Counted from the stretch's first letter, positions 18,359 through 27,599 are shown. The stretch: DNA of 64,000 nt from Catenisphaera adipataccumulans (GCF_014202755.1 NZ_JACHHK010000007.1:35172-99171), one strand, 5' to 3'. The notes: generated from the sequence alone by a model not told the origin. Numbers and translations: made by a program.

Positions 18359-19191
18359 TGTCGTGTGAAGGATGCCCGAATGAGGGAAACTGCAATAAAG
18401 ATGCTGCATCTTGTCAGATCGTCACCAATCCCAAAAATCACATTGCCAAGATCGTAGCCGTGATGAGCGGCAAAGGCGGTGTCGGTAAATCAACGATGAC
18501 GGTGATGCTGGCGAAATCTTTGGCAAAACAGGGAAAGAAAGTCGGAATTATGGACGCGGACATCACTGGTCCGAGCATTCCGCGTTTGATGGATGCACAG
18601 AATGAGCATGCCATGGGAACGGCAGAAAACGAAATTCTGCCGATCGTGGTTGACGGCATCAAATTGATTTCTTTGAACTTTATGATGGAGACGGAAAGCA
18701 CGCCGGTCATCTGGCGCGGTCCGATCATCGGTAATGTTGTGAAACAGTTTTATACCGATGTTTTGTGGGGCAATCTGGATGTACTGCTGGTGGATATGCC
18801 GCCGGGAACCGGTGATGTTGCTTTGACCGTGATGCAGTCGCTGCCGGTCAGCGGTGTGATCATGGTTTCTACGCCGCAGCCGATGGTTTCGATGATCGTT
18901 GCCAAAGCCGTACATATGTGCGAGAAAATGAATATTCCGGTCCTGGGCGTGATCGAAAATATGGCGTATCTGGAATGTCCGCACTGTCATGAGAAGATCA
19001 ACTTCTACAATGACGAAGAGCTGGATGCATTCTTTGATGATACCAAGATCAAATGCTACGGCACACTGCCAATGGTCGATCTGATCCGCGATATTCATGC
19101 GTATGATACGTATAATCTGGAACAGCAGGAAAAGACATTGCAGTTTATCGATGATATTGCAGACCAGGTGGTCCAGGATCTGAATCAATGA
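18358..19191 (+). CDS. mrp: Mrp/NBP35 family Fe-S carrier ATPase
   Basis: A 277-residue P-loop ATPase of the ApbC/Mrp group that delivers iron-sulfur clusters. The deviant Walker A is MSGKGGVGKSTMTV near residue 35. VDMPPGTGDVALTV follows, and a CPHCHEK pair near residue 207 carries the bridging cluster between subunits. The N-terminus has CEGCPNEGNC and a fourth Cys shortly after, a cluster-binding extension as in Nbp35-type proteins. GGAGG precedes the ATG. It overlaps the metallopeptidase gene downstream by ATGA. Confidence 0.92.
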   Translation: MSCEGCPNEGNCNKDAASCQIVTNPKNHIAKIVAVMSGKGGVGKSTMTVMLAKSLAKQGKKVGIMDADITGPSIPRLMDAQNEHAMGTAENEILPIVVDGIKLISLNFMMETESTPVIWRGPIIGNVVKQFYTDVLWGNLDVLLVDMPPGTGDVALTVMQSLPVSGVIMVSTPQPMVSMIVAKAVHMCEKMNIPVLGVIENMAYLECPHCHEKINFYNDEELDAFFDDTKIKCYGTLPMVDLIRDIHAYDTYNLEQQEKTLQFIDDIADQVVQDLNQ

Positions 19192-19796
19192 ACGTAACGG
19201 TCATTCGCAAACGCCGAAATAAACGAATGTATTTACGAGTAAAAGACGGGGAAGTTGTCGTAACGGCCCCGGCTTTTGTTTCAGATCAGGAAATTGAAGC
19301 TTTTGTACATTCACGGTCGGATTGGATCGCTTTACAGCTGGAGAAAAACCGCCCGCTGCAGACCGGAGATGAGCTGAATATTTTACAGGAAACGTACACG
19401 GTCATTCGGGATGACAAAACGTATGTGGATGGTCATCGGCTCCATCTCTCGGATCAAAAAGCCCTGCAGGCTTTGATCCTCGAAAAGTCAGAAGCCTATC
19501 TCCGTAAGCGGTTTGCCGATTGGCAGGATCGCATGGGCTATGCGGATCTGACGCTGAAATTTGGATTTTATACGTCCAAGTGGGGCAGCTGTCAACCGGC
19601 GAAACGACTGATCCGCCTCAATGGTTATTTAGCATTGTGTGATCCGGAAGGCATTGATGCTGTCATCGTACATGAGCTGTGCCATTTAAAAGTACTTGGA
19701 CATTCACAGCGATTCTATCAGGAAATCAGTAAATGGCTGCCGGATTACAAACAGGCGATGGCATCCGTTAAACGGATCCGGATTCCAAGGGTATAA
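19188..19796 (+). CDS. YgjP/SprT-like M48 family zinc metallopeptidase
   Basis: A 202-residue DUF45/YgjP-like protein. The zinc motif VHELCHLKVLGHS (HExxH with a third ligand His) lies near residue 164, preceded by FGFYTSKWGSCQ, the family hallmark. Role is uncertain; related proteins are predicted metal-dependent peptidases. It is the last gene of the long rightward block, overlapping mrp by four bases and ending at a strong bidirectional terminator. Confidence 0.88.
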   Translation: MNVTVIRKRRNKRMYLRVKDGEVVVTAPAFVSDQEIEAFVHSRSDWIALQLEKNRPLQTGDELNILQETYTVIRDDKTYVDGHRLHLSDQKALQALILEKSEAYLRKRFADWQDRMGYADLTLKFGFYTSKWGSCQPAKRLIRLNGYLALCDPEGIDAVIVHELCHLKVLGHSQRFYQEISKWLPDYKQAMASVKRIRIPRV

Positions 19797-19822
19797 AAAA
19801 AGGGCATAAGCCCTTTTTTATA
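19792..19822. terminator. Bidirectional terminator between ygjP-like gene and purB
   Basis: Inverted repeat TATAAAAAAAGGGC/GCCCTTTTTTATA with an ATAA loop. T-runs in both directions serve the rightward block and the leftward purB; the purB stop codon is inside the right arm. Confidence 0.9.
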
Positions 19823-21248
19823 CATTAATTTCTGCTTTTACGCCCAGATCTTTCTTGTGTGCTTCCAGGATCGGATCGATATAGTCAGCGAAGAACTCTT
19901 CGGTCTGCTGCACGGAGCGGCCGACAAAGTTGATCGGTTTCATGATCGCTTCGATCTGTTCCTTGGTCATTCCAAACCTTGGATCTGCGGCAATGCGGTC
20001 GATCAAATCATTTGGTCTGCCTTCTTTTTTCACGACATTTCCCGCGGCCATCGAGTGCTGACGGATCGCTTCATGCAGTTCCTGGCGGTCTCCGCCGGCT
20101 TTGACGGCATCCATCAATATGTTTTCGGTTGCCATGAACGGCAGTTCTTTCTGCAGATCGGCTTCCACGACTTTCGGATAGACCACCAATCCGGATGAGA
20201 TATTCAAATACAAATCAAGAATACCATCGATGGCCAGGAAGGCTTCAGCAATGCTGATGCGTTTATTTGCACTGTCGTCCAGCGTACGTTCAAACCATTG
20301 CGTACTAGCAGTAATTGCCGGATTCAGGCTGTCGCAGATCACATAGCGGGCCAGGGAATCCATACGTTCCGAGCGCATTGGATTGCGTTTGTACGCCATG
20401 GCGCTTGAACCGATCTGTGTCTTTTCAAACGGCTCTTCGACTTCTTTCATATGCTGCAGCATGCGGATATCGTTGCTGAATTTCGATGCGCTCTGCGCGA
20501 TACCGACCAGTGCTGATAACACTTGCGTATCATACTTTCTTGTATATGTCTGACCGCTGACCGGAAAATAATGTTCATAGCCCATTTTTTCGCAGATCTT
20601 CTGATCTAAGGCTTTGACCTTGTCGGTATCTCCGTTGAACAGTTCCATGAAACTGGCTTGTGTGCCGGTAGTGCCTTTGCAGCCTAACAGCCGTTTGTTT
20701 TTCAGCAGATGTTCAATTTCCAGATAATCAAGATACAGATCCTGTGCCCACAAACTGGCCCGTTTGCCGATGGTGGTCGGCTGTGCCGGCTGGAAATGAG
20801 TAAACGCCAGACATGGCATGTCTTTATATTCCAGCGCAAAATCTTTTAATTGTGCCAGGACGTTGATCACTTTTTTCTGTACCAGTTCCAAGGCTTCGTG
20901 CATGATGATCAGATCAGTGTTGTCACCGACGTAGCAGGATGTTGCGCCCAAGTGAATGATGCCTTTGGCTTTCGGACATTGGACGCCGTATGCATAGACA
21001 TGGCTCATGACATCATGACGGACGACTTTTTCACGCGCCTGCGCAACATCGTAATTGATGTCGTCTTTGTGCGCGATCATTTCGTCAATTTGTTCATCGG
21101 TGATATCCAAGCCGAGTTCTTGTTCAGCTTGTGCCAGCGCGATCCAGAGACGGCGCCAGGTACGGAATTTTTTATCGTTGGAAAACAACGCCTGCATCTC
21201 CTTGGATGCGTATCGTTGAGATAACGGGGATTGATAATATTCGTTCAT
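19818..21248 (-). CDS. purB: Adenylosuccinate lyase
   Basis: Two-step purine enzyme: cleaves SAICAR in IMP synthesis and adenylosuccinate in AMP synthesis. The 476-residue protein carries the fumarase/aspartase superfamily signature GSSAMAYKRNPMRSE near residue 280, whose Ser is the catalytic base. TSCYVGDNTD and THFQPAQPTT are also as expected. The ATG at 21248 has AGGAGG seven bases upstream; an open extension before it lacks homology. A good promoter lies directly upstream and it ends at the shared terminator, so it is monocistronic. Confidence 0.96.
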   Translation of the reverse strand: MNEYYQSPLSQRYASKEMQALFSNDKKFRTWRRLWIALAQAEQELGLDITDEQIDEMIAHKDDINYDVAQAREKVVRHDVMSHVYAYGVQCPKAKGIIHLGATSCYVGDNTDLIIMHEALELVQKKVINVLAQLKDFALEYKDMPCLAFTHFQPAQPTTIGKRASLWAQDLYLDYLEIEHLLKNKRLLGCKGTTGTQASFMELFNGDTDKVKALDQKICEKMGYEHYFPVSGQTYTRKYDTQVLSALVGIAQSASKFSNDIRMLQHMKEVEEPFEKTQIGSSAMAYKRNPMRSERMDSLARYVICDSLNPAITASTQWFERTLDDSANKRISIAEAFLAIDGILDLYLNISSGLVVYPKVVEADLQKELPFMATENILMDAVKAGGDRQELHEAIRQHSMAAGNVVKKEGRPNDLIDRIAADPRFGMTKEQIEAIMKPINFVGRSVQQTEEFFADYIDPILEAHKKDLGVKAEINV

Positions 21249-21266
21249 TTTATGCCTCCTGCTGAT

Positions 21267-21296
21267 ATTATATAAGAAACGCGGCAGGATTGACAA
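21267..21296 (-). promoter_or_regulatory. SigA-type promoter of purB
   Basis: On the minus strand, TTGTCA (21291-21296) and TATAAT (21267-21272) are separated by 18 bases. The leader is short, with AGGAGG at usual spacing. No PurR box or guanine riboswitch is evident. Confidence 0.75.
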
Positions 21297-21363
21297 TTAG
21301 GATGGAATATTTCTTCAGGCGTGGTAAAATAAAACATATTGAAAACTAAGAGGAGTGTTCGGG

Positions 21364-22680
21364 ATGAAGGGAATTTCTATCTTCGCAACAAAAGTAAGTG
21401 CATCTTTGCTTCACCGGATCGGACGGGGCGGTTCCTTGCCGGGTTCGATCGGGCTGAAGCTGGATTCCGATATATTCAGTAAATTACGGATCAACGGTCC
21501 GGTGATCCTCGTGACGGGGACCAACGGGAAAACCAGTACAGCCAATATGATCACTGACCTAATGGAACAGGACGGCTATCATGTGATTTCCAACCGGCGC
21601 GGGGACAATCTGCGGGAAGGGATCGCGACCACGTTGCTGTCCCACAGTACGCTGTCAGGCCGGATCAAAGCCGATGCGGTGGTGCTGGAAGTCGATGAAT
21701 TGAATGTACGGCATGTGCTGCCGAAACTGCCGGTACAGTTGTTGGTCGTGAATAACTTTTTCCGCGATCAGCTGGATCGGGCCCGGGAGATGGAACAACT
21801 GATTGATTCAATCGAGGGCGTACTGCCAAATTTCAACGGAACGTTGGTATTGAATGCCAACGATCCCAATGTCGTGCGTCTGTCGCTGAAAGCCCCGCAG
21901 GCGGACTGCCTGTATTTTGGCTTGGCAAAAAATAAATATTCTGTTGCTTCGACCAATGAAGCCAGTGAAGGAAAATTCTGTCCGAAATGCGGCGCCCGCT
22001 TGGTTTACGATTATTATCAGTACAGCCACATCGGCAAATTTCATTGTTCAAAGTGTGATTTTCAGACGCCTCCCATGGATGTGGAACTGACCGACATCGA
22101 TTTGGAAACCGAAACATTCCGCTATAAGGACAAGCTTTATCGCTCGCCGTATGAAGGAATGTATTCGATGTATAACTGTGCAGCCGTGCTTGCGGTCTCA
22201 GCTTTTTATCGAATGAAAGAATCGGCTGCCCGCGCTGTCTTTGCGCATGCTCCGCAGCCAAAAGGCCGGAATGAGCGATTTGAAAAAGACGGCAGGACCG
22301 TAATTTTGAATCTGGTCAAGAATCCAACCGGTGCCAACGAAGTCATGAAGGTCATTGAGCGGGATGAACGGCCAAAATCTGTCTGTATCGTTTTGAATGA
22401 CCGTGAACAGGACGGCACCGATGTCAGCTGGATCTATGATACGTTCTTTGAGAAGCTGATGAAAGATACCACAAAAGCGGTGGTCTGTACGGGTCTTCGG
22501 GCGTATGATATGGCGCTGCGCATGTATTACGGCGGTTATCAAGGAAAAATCGCCGTGAAAAACAATGTGACGGAAGCTGTGGATCTGGCGATGAAAGAAT
22601 GTGATCGGGTATATGTAGTGGCTACGTATACAGCACTGCTGCCGACAAGAAATATCATCGTGAAGGAGATGGGGTTATGA
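21364..22680 (+). CDS. murT: Lipid II isoglutaminyl synthase, MurT subunit
   Basis: Mur-ligase-like subunit that with GatD amidates D-Glu of peptidoglycan stem peptides. The 438-residue protein has the ATP loop GTNGKTSTANMI near residue 56. RDQLDRAREMEQL follows. A Cys4 zinc ribbon, built from CPKCG and CSKC, is inserted near 205-230 as in MurT. The C-terminal DUF1727 domain includes VLNDREQDGTDVSWIYD. GAGGAGTG ends seven bases before the ATG at 21364, favouring it over the GTG at 21355. The stop overlaps gatD, the invariant murT-gatD pair. Confidence 0.95.
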   Translation: MKGISIFATKVSASLLHRIGRGGSLPGSIGLKLDSDIFSKLRINGPVILVTGTNGKTSTANMITDLMEQDGYHVISNRRGDNLREGIATTLLSHSTLSGRIKADAVVLEVDELNVRHVLPKLPVQLLVVNNFFRDQLDRAREMEQLIDSIEGVLPNFNGTLVLNANDPNVVRLSLKAPQADCLYFGLAKNKYSVASTNEASEGKFCPKCGARLVYDYYQYSHIGKFHCSKCDFQTPPMDVELTDIDLETETFRYKDKLYRSPYEGMYSMYNCAAVLAVSAFYRMKESAARAVFAHAPQPKGRNERFEKDGRTVILNLVKNPTGANEVMKVIERDERPKSVCIVLNDREQDGTDVSWIYDTFFEKLMKDTTKAVVCTGLRAYDMALRMYYGGYQGKIAVKNNVTEAVDLAMKECDRVYVVATYTALLPTRNIIVKEMGL

Positions 22681-23429
22681 CAATGAAAATGAAAGTGTGT
22701 TGGATGTATCATGACATCATGGATCTTTACGGCGATAAAGGCAATATCCTGACGCTGCAGAAACGGTGCGAAGACCGTGGTATAGAGTTTGAACTGGAGA
22801 CCTGCGGGATCGGAGAAAATAAAGAACTATCGGATTTTGATTTGATGTTTTTGGGCGGCGGTGCCGACAAGGAACAAATCAGTTTGATCCCGGATCTGCG
22901 CAGCCGGCGTGAAAATATAAAAAAAGCATTGGATGAAAAGACTTTTGTGCTGCTGATCTGCGGCGGCTATCAGTTGTTTGGACAATATTATACTGCGGCA
23001 GACGGCTCCAGGATCGACGGTCTATGTTTCAACGATTATTATACGGAAACCGGCAAAGCGGGAAGCCGCTGTATCGGCAACATCATCTTGGATGCTCAAT
23101 TAGAGGATCTTCACACCAAGATCGTCGGATTCGAGAATCATGGCGGTCAGACATTGAACGTTGCACATCCACTAGGAAAAGTACTGGTCGGTGAGGGCAA
23201 TGCGTTTGGTGCCGGTTATGAAGGGTATTACGACGGCAGGATGCTGGGGACTTATCTGCATGGTCCGCTGCTGCCGAAGAATCCGGATGTAGCGGATTTT
23301 GTGATCATGAAAGCACTGCAGAAACGACATCCAGACTTTACCTATAAAGATTTAAAACCCCTGACCAATCCATTTGATCAGGGGGCAAGAAAAGCTTTAT
23401 TTGAGCGTTTTCACATTGAGGCAGACTGA
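22677..23429 (+). CDS. gatD: Lipid II isoglutaminyl synthase, GatD glutamine amidotransferase subunit
   Basis: A 250-residue class I glutamine amidotransferase supplying ammonia to MurT. The nucleophile elbow LLICGGYQLFG is near residue 95. FENHGGQT and the late LHGPLLPKNP with the catalytic His follow. The start overlaps the murT stop by four bases. The 3' end overlaps the convergent DUF1836 gene by 19 bases; a short GGGTTTTAAATC-like repeat near 23355-23385 could act as a weak hairpin but is inside the coding region. Confidence 0.94.
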   Translation: MTMKMKVCWMYHDIMDLYGDKGNILTLQKRCEDRGIEFELETCGIGENKELSDFDLMFLGGGADKEQISLIPDLRSRRENIKKALDEKTFVLLICGGYQLFGQYYTAADGSRIDGLCFNDYYTETGKAGSRCIGNIILDAQLEDLHTKIVGFENHGGQTLNVAHPLGKVLVGEGNAFGAGYEGYYDGRMLGTYLHGPLLPKNPDVADFVIMKALQKRHPDFTYKDLKPLTNPFDQGARKALFERFHIEAD

Positions 23430-23977
23430 ACGGCTGCCTTTTCTTTTGCTTTTTTCTCTTTGTAGGCGAGAATGTCCAGTTCGGAATACATTTTATAAAC
23501 CACAGTTTTGATCACATTGACCATAAGGTGATGTTCTTTTGTATCATTTTCCGGCTGGATCATTTCCGATGCGTTCTGATCGGACATGATCGCATGCAGA
23601 TAGGTATCAAAACAAGTGCTGAAAGAATCGTAGAGTTCCGGGATATGCATGGATCTTTCGGTCTCACGGACAATTTTGATCAGCTGTGTGATCTCGTCCA
23701 GCGAGTAGCATCGTTTCAGGATGCACACCGCAATTAAAAAGGCCATGTGGTATTGTTTGTAGTGTTTTTTGATCGGCGGATCGACGATGCTGTTTTTTAC
23801 ATAGTTATTGACCATGTTGGATGTGATGATTTTATCGCTTTCGTTAAAATATAAAGGGGCCAATCGATCGTTGATAAAATAAATGACTTGATCCATGTAT
23901 ACGTCAAAATCCGGCAATGCTTCCCATTTTGGACAGGAATAGGCACACAATTGTTTTTTGATTTCTTCTTTGCTCAT
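23411..23977 (-). CDS. DUF1836 domain-containing protein
   Basis: A 188-residue all-alpha protein of the DUF1836 group, putative MerR/HTH-like regulators common in Firmicutes. Family features are the early MDQVIYFINDRLAPLY segment, IITSNMVNNYVKNSIVDPP (a putative DNA-recognition helix) and the following KKHYKQYHMAFLI. A Lys/Glu/Ala-rich tail closes it. It converges on gatD with overlapping 3' ends and is divergent from degV, sharing a 110-base AT-rich promoter region. Target genes unknown. Confidence 0.82.
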   Translation of the reverse strand: MSKEEIKKQLCAYSCPKWEALPDFDVYMDQVIYFINDRLAPLYFNESDKIITSNMVNNYVKNSIVDPPIKKHYKQYHMAFLIAVCILKRCYSLDEITQLIKIVRETERSMHIPELYDSFSTCFDTYLHAIMSDQNASEMIQPENDTKEHHLMVNVIKTVVYKMYSELDILAYKEKKAKEKAAVQSASM

Positions 23978-24036
23978 GCTTTAAAATTAACATAATTTTC
24001 ATCTCTTTTCAATATGGTTTTTAAAACTAGTTTATA

Positions 24037-24064
24037 TTGACATTGAAAAATATTTTGGTAAACT
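24037..24064 (+). promoter_or_regulatory. SigA-type promoter of degV
   Basis: Perfect TTGACA at 24037-24042 and TAAACT at 24059-24064 with a 16-base spacer; TGG just before the -10 gives a TG-n extension. The start codon is 24 bases further on, after GAGGTG. Confidence 0.7.
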
Positions 24065-24087
24065 AAAATAAAATATGAGGTGCTTCT

Positions 24088-24942
24088 ATGGTTAAAATTG
24101 TTACAGATTCAGCAAGCCACTATTCTCGCCAGCAGGCAGCGGACAGCGGCATGTATGCCGTCCCTTTGATGGTTACCATTGATCATCAGAGCTACCGAGA
24201 TTACGAAGAAATTACAGATGTCCAGTTATTAAAGAAAATCAATGAAGGTAAAGTACCGAGCACATCACAGCCGTCAATTGGCGAAAAAGTCGATATATAC
24301 AATGAAATCACTGAACAGGGAAACGAAGTGATCGATATTACGATGGCCGACGGTCTGAGCGGCACGTATCAGTCTGCTTTGATTGCCAGAGAAAGCTGCG
24401 ATCATCCGGAGATGGTGACGGTATTCAATTCGAAGACATTGTGTGTGCCGGAACATATTCTGGTTGCCCATGCGAATCAAATGGCACAGGCAGGAAGATC
24501 GAAAGAAGAAATCATGACCATGTTGGAGAAATCGATCGCAACCGATGATTCATTCATGATCCCAATTGATTTCCAGTTCTTGCTCAGAGGCGGCCGAACA
24601 AATAATGCCTCGGCGTTCTTAGGCGGTTTGTTAAAGTTGATTCCGATCATCCGCCGGACCGATGATGCAAAACGTCTGGAAAAATATGCGATTGCACGAA
24701 CCTATAAGCGTGCATTCGGAATGATGATGGATCATTTTGAAAAGCGGGGCGTCGATTCGACATATACGTTTTGTCTGGCGCATGCCCAGAATGAAGAGCT
24801 GGCGGCCAAGGCGGCACAAAGTATCTGCCGTCGGTTTGGCGCATCCGTAAAGATCGTTGTCATGCCGCTGTGTCCTTCTTTTATTGTTCAAGGCGGTCCG
24901 GGCTGCCTGGCTTTTCAGACAATTAAAATTATCGAAAAATAA
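24088..24942 (+). CDS. DegV family fatty-acid-binding protein
   Basis: A 284-residue DegV protein. Members bind a single fatty acid and in Firmicutes act as FakB partners of the fatty acid kinase FakA. Visible blocks are VKIVTDSASHYSRQQA, STSQPSIGEK, the ADGLSGTYQSA fatty-acid site and FLLRGGRTNNASAFLGGLLKLIPI. The ending PSFIVQGGPGC is the typical head-group loop. GAGGTG lies six bases before the ATG. It is convergent with a second, divergent-sequence degV; a shared terminator separates them. Confidence 0.93.
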   Translation: MVKIVTDSASHYSRQQAADSGMYAVPLMVTIDHQSYRDYEEITDVQLLKKINEGKVPSTSQPSIGEKVDIYNEITEQGNEVIDITMADGLSGTYQSALIARESCDHPEMVTVFNSKTLCVPEHILVAHANQMAQAGRSKEEIMTMLEKSIATDDSFMIPIDFQFLLRGGRTNNASAFLGGLLKLIPIIRRTDDAKRLEKYAIARTYKRAFGMMMDHFEKRGVDSTYTFCLAHAQNEELAAKAAQSICRRFGASVKIVVMPLCPSFIVQGGPGCLAFQTIKIIEK

Positions 24943-24943
24943 A

Positions 24944-24977
24944 AATGCAGGATCGATCGATCTTGCATTCTTTTTTT
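24944..24977. terminator. Bidirectional terminator between two degV genes
   Basis: AATGCAGGATCGA/TCGATCTTGCATT hairpin containing one G-T pair, with T7 on the right and A-rich sequence on the left. The stop codon of the leftward degV lies in the T-run. Confidence 0.85.
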
Positions 24978-25878
24978 ATTCATAATCTTCTGGTTGTACG
25001 ATGCGTGCTGCACCGATTCCTAATACGCCTGGACCTGTATGGCAGGAGATAAATAAAGGCAGCGGATCATGCATGACCGTGTGTCCTGGGAAGGCTTGTT
25101 CTACTTCATGGATCCAACTATCGATGATGGATTGATCCTGGTGGGTATAAGAAACCATCAGCTGCATCTGACCTTTGGCCTCGTACTCTTTGAAACGAGT
25201 ATCCAGGTCCTTGCGCAGTGCTTCCAGCATGGTCTTTTTCGCAGATTTTACACTGCGTGCTTTCGCAAACGCATCGAGCTTTTCACCTTGGATCTGCAGG
25301 ACTGGCTTAATGCGCAGAAAGCCCCCGAGCAATGCAGCTGCCGGCGTGACTCGGCCGCCGCGTTTTAAGAATTCCAGCGTATCAACCATTAAGTAGATCG
25401 TGTTGTCGTGTTTTTGTTCCAATAGGATCTCTTTGGTTTCCTTTGCTGTTTTGCCGGCATTTTTCAAGTGGATCGCATCCAGGATCGCCTGACGCAGAGG
25501 AACAGAGATCCGTTGGTTATCAACTACTTGAACTTTGCCTTCAAAATCCTGTGCCAAGGATTCCGCAGTCTGTGTAGAATTTGACAAACCGCTGGAGATC
25601 GGCATGTATAATATAGCATCATAGGTTTTCAACAGACGTTTCCATTCATTTAAGATATCGCCTGGTGTCGGCATGGAGGTGGAAAAATGCATATCCGGAT
25701 GATCTTCCATGCGTTCAAAGAATTCTTTTGCGGTGATATCGATTCCTTCATGGTATAATTTTCCATCTATATAAAAAGGAATAGAAATAATTTCAATTCC
25801 GAGTTTTTTTGCTTCTTCCAATGGAATACCGCAACTGTCATCGGTCATGATCACAAAGTTTTCAGTTTTGTTGCCCAT
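24976..25878 (-). CDS. DegV family fatty-acid-binding protein
   Basis: A second DegV/FakB-like protein, 300 residues. It has VIMTDDSCGIPLEEAKKLG, STSMPTPGDIL, the PISSGLSNSTQTA fatty-acid pocket and LEFLKRGGRVTPAAALLGGF. It ends with FISCHTGPGVLGIG, the phosphate/head-group loop. AAGGAAG lies before the ATG. It is clearly diverged from the neighbour at 24088, so the pair is not a recent duplication. Distinct FakB paralogues usually prefer different fatty acids. Confidence 0.93.
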   Translation of the reverse strand: MGNKTENFVIMTDDSCGIPLEEAKKLGIEIISIPFYIDGKLYHEGIDITAKEFFERMEDHPDMHFSTSMPTPGDILNEWKRLLKTYDAILYMPISSGLSNSTQTAESLAQDFEGKVQVVDNQRISVPLRQAILDAIHLKNAGKTAKETKEILLEQKHDNTIYLMVDTLEFLKRGGRVTPAAALLGGFLRIKPVLQIQGEKLDAFAKARSVKSAKKTMLEALRKDLDTRFKEYEAKGQMQLMVSYTHQDQSIIDSWIHEVEQAFPGHTVMHDPLPLFISCHTGPGVLGIGAARIVQPEDYE

Positions 25879-25905
25879 AGTACACTTCCTTTACATCCTT
25901 CAATC

Positions 25906-25934
25906 ATTTTATAAAGTTTAAGGACATTATGCAA
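25906..25934 (-). promoter_or_regulatory. SigA-type promoter of the leftward degV
   Basis: Minus strand TTGCAT (25929-25934), 17-base spacer, TAAAAT (25906-25911), then AAGGAAG and the ATG at 25878. Confidence 0.65.
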
Positions 25935-26066
25935 GTTGATTTATTATGTAATAAGATAAGATGAGTCTTGTTTTTATACATGAATCGGTTTTTGCATAAC
26001 AGATTTAAGAAGAAAATTCAGCTCTGTTTCAGGAATAAAACGTATAGTAAATGAGACAGGAGATGA

Positions 26067-27593
26067 ATGAAAATGAATCAAAAAAAATGGGTCCAAATGA
26101 TGACGGCAGCGATGCTGTCTTTGAGCATGGCTTCCGCACCGATTTATGCGCAAGATACGCAGGCGGAACCATCTTCCCAGGGGCAGGATCAGGCACCCAG
26201 TCAGGCGGGCGGCGGTGCAGATACAATGTCTTATGACTATACAGGCAGTTACAGTGCCTCTTTAACAGCGGACGGAGAAAAAACCAAAAGCAGCAATGAT
26301 ACGATTTCTTCCGATCAAGCGGATGTCAATGCGGCTTTAGCTGAAAACGGCGGTACATTGGCGATAAAAAAAGGAACATTGACCAAGTCCGGGGATGATA
26401 CAGACGGCGATAATTGTAATTTCTATGGCGTCAATTCAATCTTACTGAGTGTCGGTGATGGTTCCAAAGCATATATTTCCGGCAGCAAGCTGACGGCAGA
26501 CAGTGCCGGATCGAACGCGTTGTTTGCGACAGATGAAGCATTGATCTATGCCAATTCCGATACCATTCAGACCGCAGCGGATAATTCACGCGGTTTGGAT
26601 GCTACATACGGCGGTACGATCATTGGCAATAAATTAAATATCTCTACAAAGGGCGATCACAGTGCTGCCTTGGCAACTGACCGCGGCGGCGGGAATATTT
26701 CGGTGACAAATAGTAAGCTGAAAACATCCGGATCCGGATCTCCGCTGCTTTACTCGACTGGAGATATTGAAGTTGAAAATGTGACCGGTACGGCTTCTGG
26801 TTCACAGATTGCGGGCATGGAAGGATTGAATACCATCTATATAAAGAATTCCAATTTAAAATCAACGAATACATCAACAACCGGCAGCGATCCTGTGGCC
26901 AATGGTGTGATTCTCTATCAGTCGACATCGGGCGATGCAGAATCTACGACCGGTGATACAGCGTCATTCTATGCATCGAATTCCACATTATCCAGTGACA
27001 TCGAATCTGGCTCAATGTTTTATGTCACAAATACAACAGCAAATATCGTTCTATCAAAAACAAAGCTGAAATTCGATTCTTCAAAAGCCAATTTGCTGCA
27101 GATCGAAGGAAATGATTCCAATAATTGGGGTACAGCAGGTTCCAACGGCGGTACGGTCACATTTACCGCAACAAATGATACGCTGAAAGGAAATATTTCC
27201 GTGGATTCCATCAGTTCCTTGGATTTCTATGTGATCAATGATTCGAAATATATTGGTGCCGCAAGCATTACAGAAAATGCCACAAATACGGATGCCAAGG
27301 ATTCGAATATCACGATGAATGTCGATGAGGACTCTACCTGGGTCGTAACGAAAGATAGTACCGTTTCAAATCTGAATGTGGAAAACGGTGCGAAAATCGT
27401 TGATTCCGAAGGTAAAGATGTAACGATCGTTGTTAATGGTAAGACAAAGATCAAAGGGGATAGTGATATCACAGTGACAGTAACGGGTTCTTACTCAACA
27501 AAGGTCAATACAAGTAAAACCAATGAAATCTCTTCAGATACGATCGATCGTTCGGATTTCGATTCCTATTACGATACGGATACAAAATTTTAA
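26067..27593 (+). CDS. Secreted right-handed beta-helix protein, putative adhesin
   Basis: A 508-residue exported protein of unknown function. A lipobox-free signal peptide (KKWVQMMTAAMLSLSMA, cut near ASAPIYAQ) is followed by a low-complexity Gln/Ser/Pro linker. About 400 residues of short Asn/Thr/Ser/Gly-rich beta-strand repeats follow. Recurrent phrases such as ITVTNSKLKTSG-like, SPLLYSTGDIEV and NTIYIKNSNLKS space at roughly 20-25 residues, as in pectate-lyase-like helices. There is no LPxTG, SLH or C-terminal membrane anchor, so it is released or held non-covalently. The start could also be 26073. It has its own terminator and stands alone. Confidence 0.8.
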   Translation: MKMNQKKWVQMMTAAMLSLSMASAPIYAQDTQAEPSSQGQDQAPSQAGGGADTMSYDYTGSYSASLTADGEKTKSSNDTISSDQADVNAALAENGGTLAIKKGTLTKSGDDTDGDNCNFYGVNSILLSVGDGSKAYISGSKLTADSAGSNALFATDEALIYANSDTIQTAADNSRGLDATYGGTIIGNKLNISTKGDHSAALATDRGGGNISVTNSKLKTSGSGSPLLYSTGDIEVENVTGTASGSQIAGMEGLNTIYIKNSNLKSTNTSTTGSDPVANGVILYQSTSGDAESTTGDTASFYASNSTLSSDIESGSMFYVTNTTANIVLSKTKLKFDSSKANLLQIEGNDSNNWGTAGSNGGTVTFTATNDTLKGNISVDSISSLDFYVINDSKYIGAASITENATNTDAKDSNITMNVDEDSTWVVTKDSTVSNLNVENGAKIVDSEGKDVTIVVNGKTKIKGDSDITVTVTGSYSTKVNTSKTNEISSDTIDRSDFDSYYDTDTKF

Positions 27594-27599
27594 AGAATG

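Noticed and set aside
24951..24962. GATCGATCGATC as a special repeat
   Set aside because: It is the core of the shared terminator between the degV genes; similar GATC-rich words are scattered through the window.
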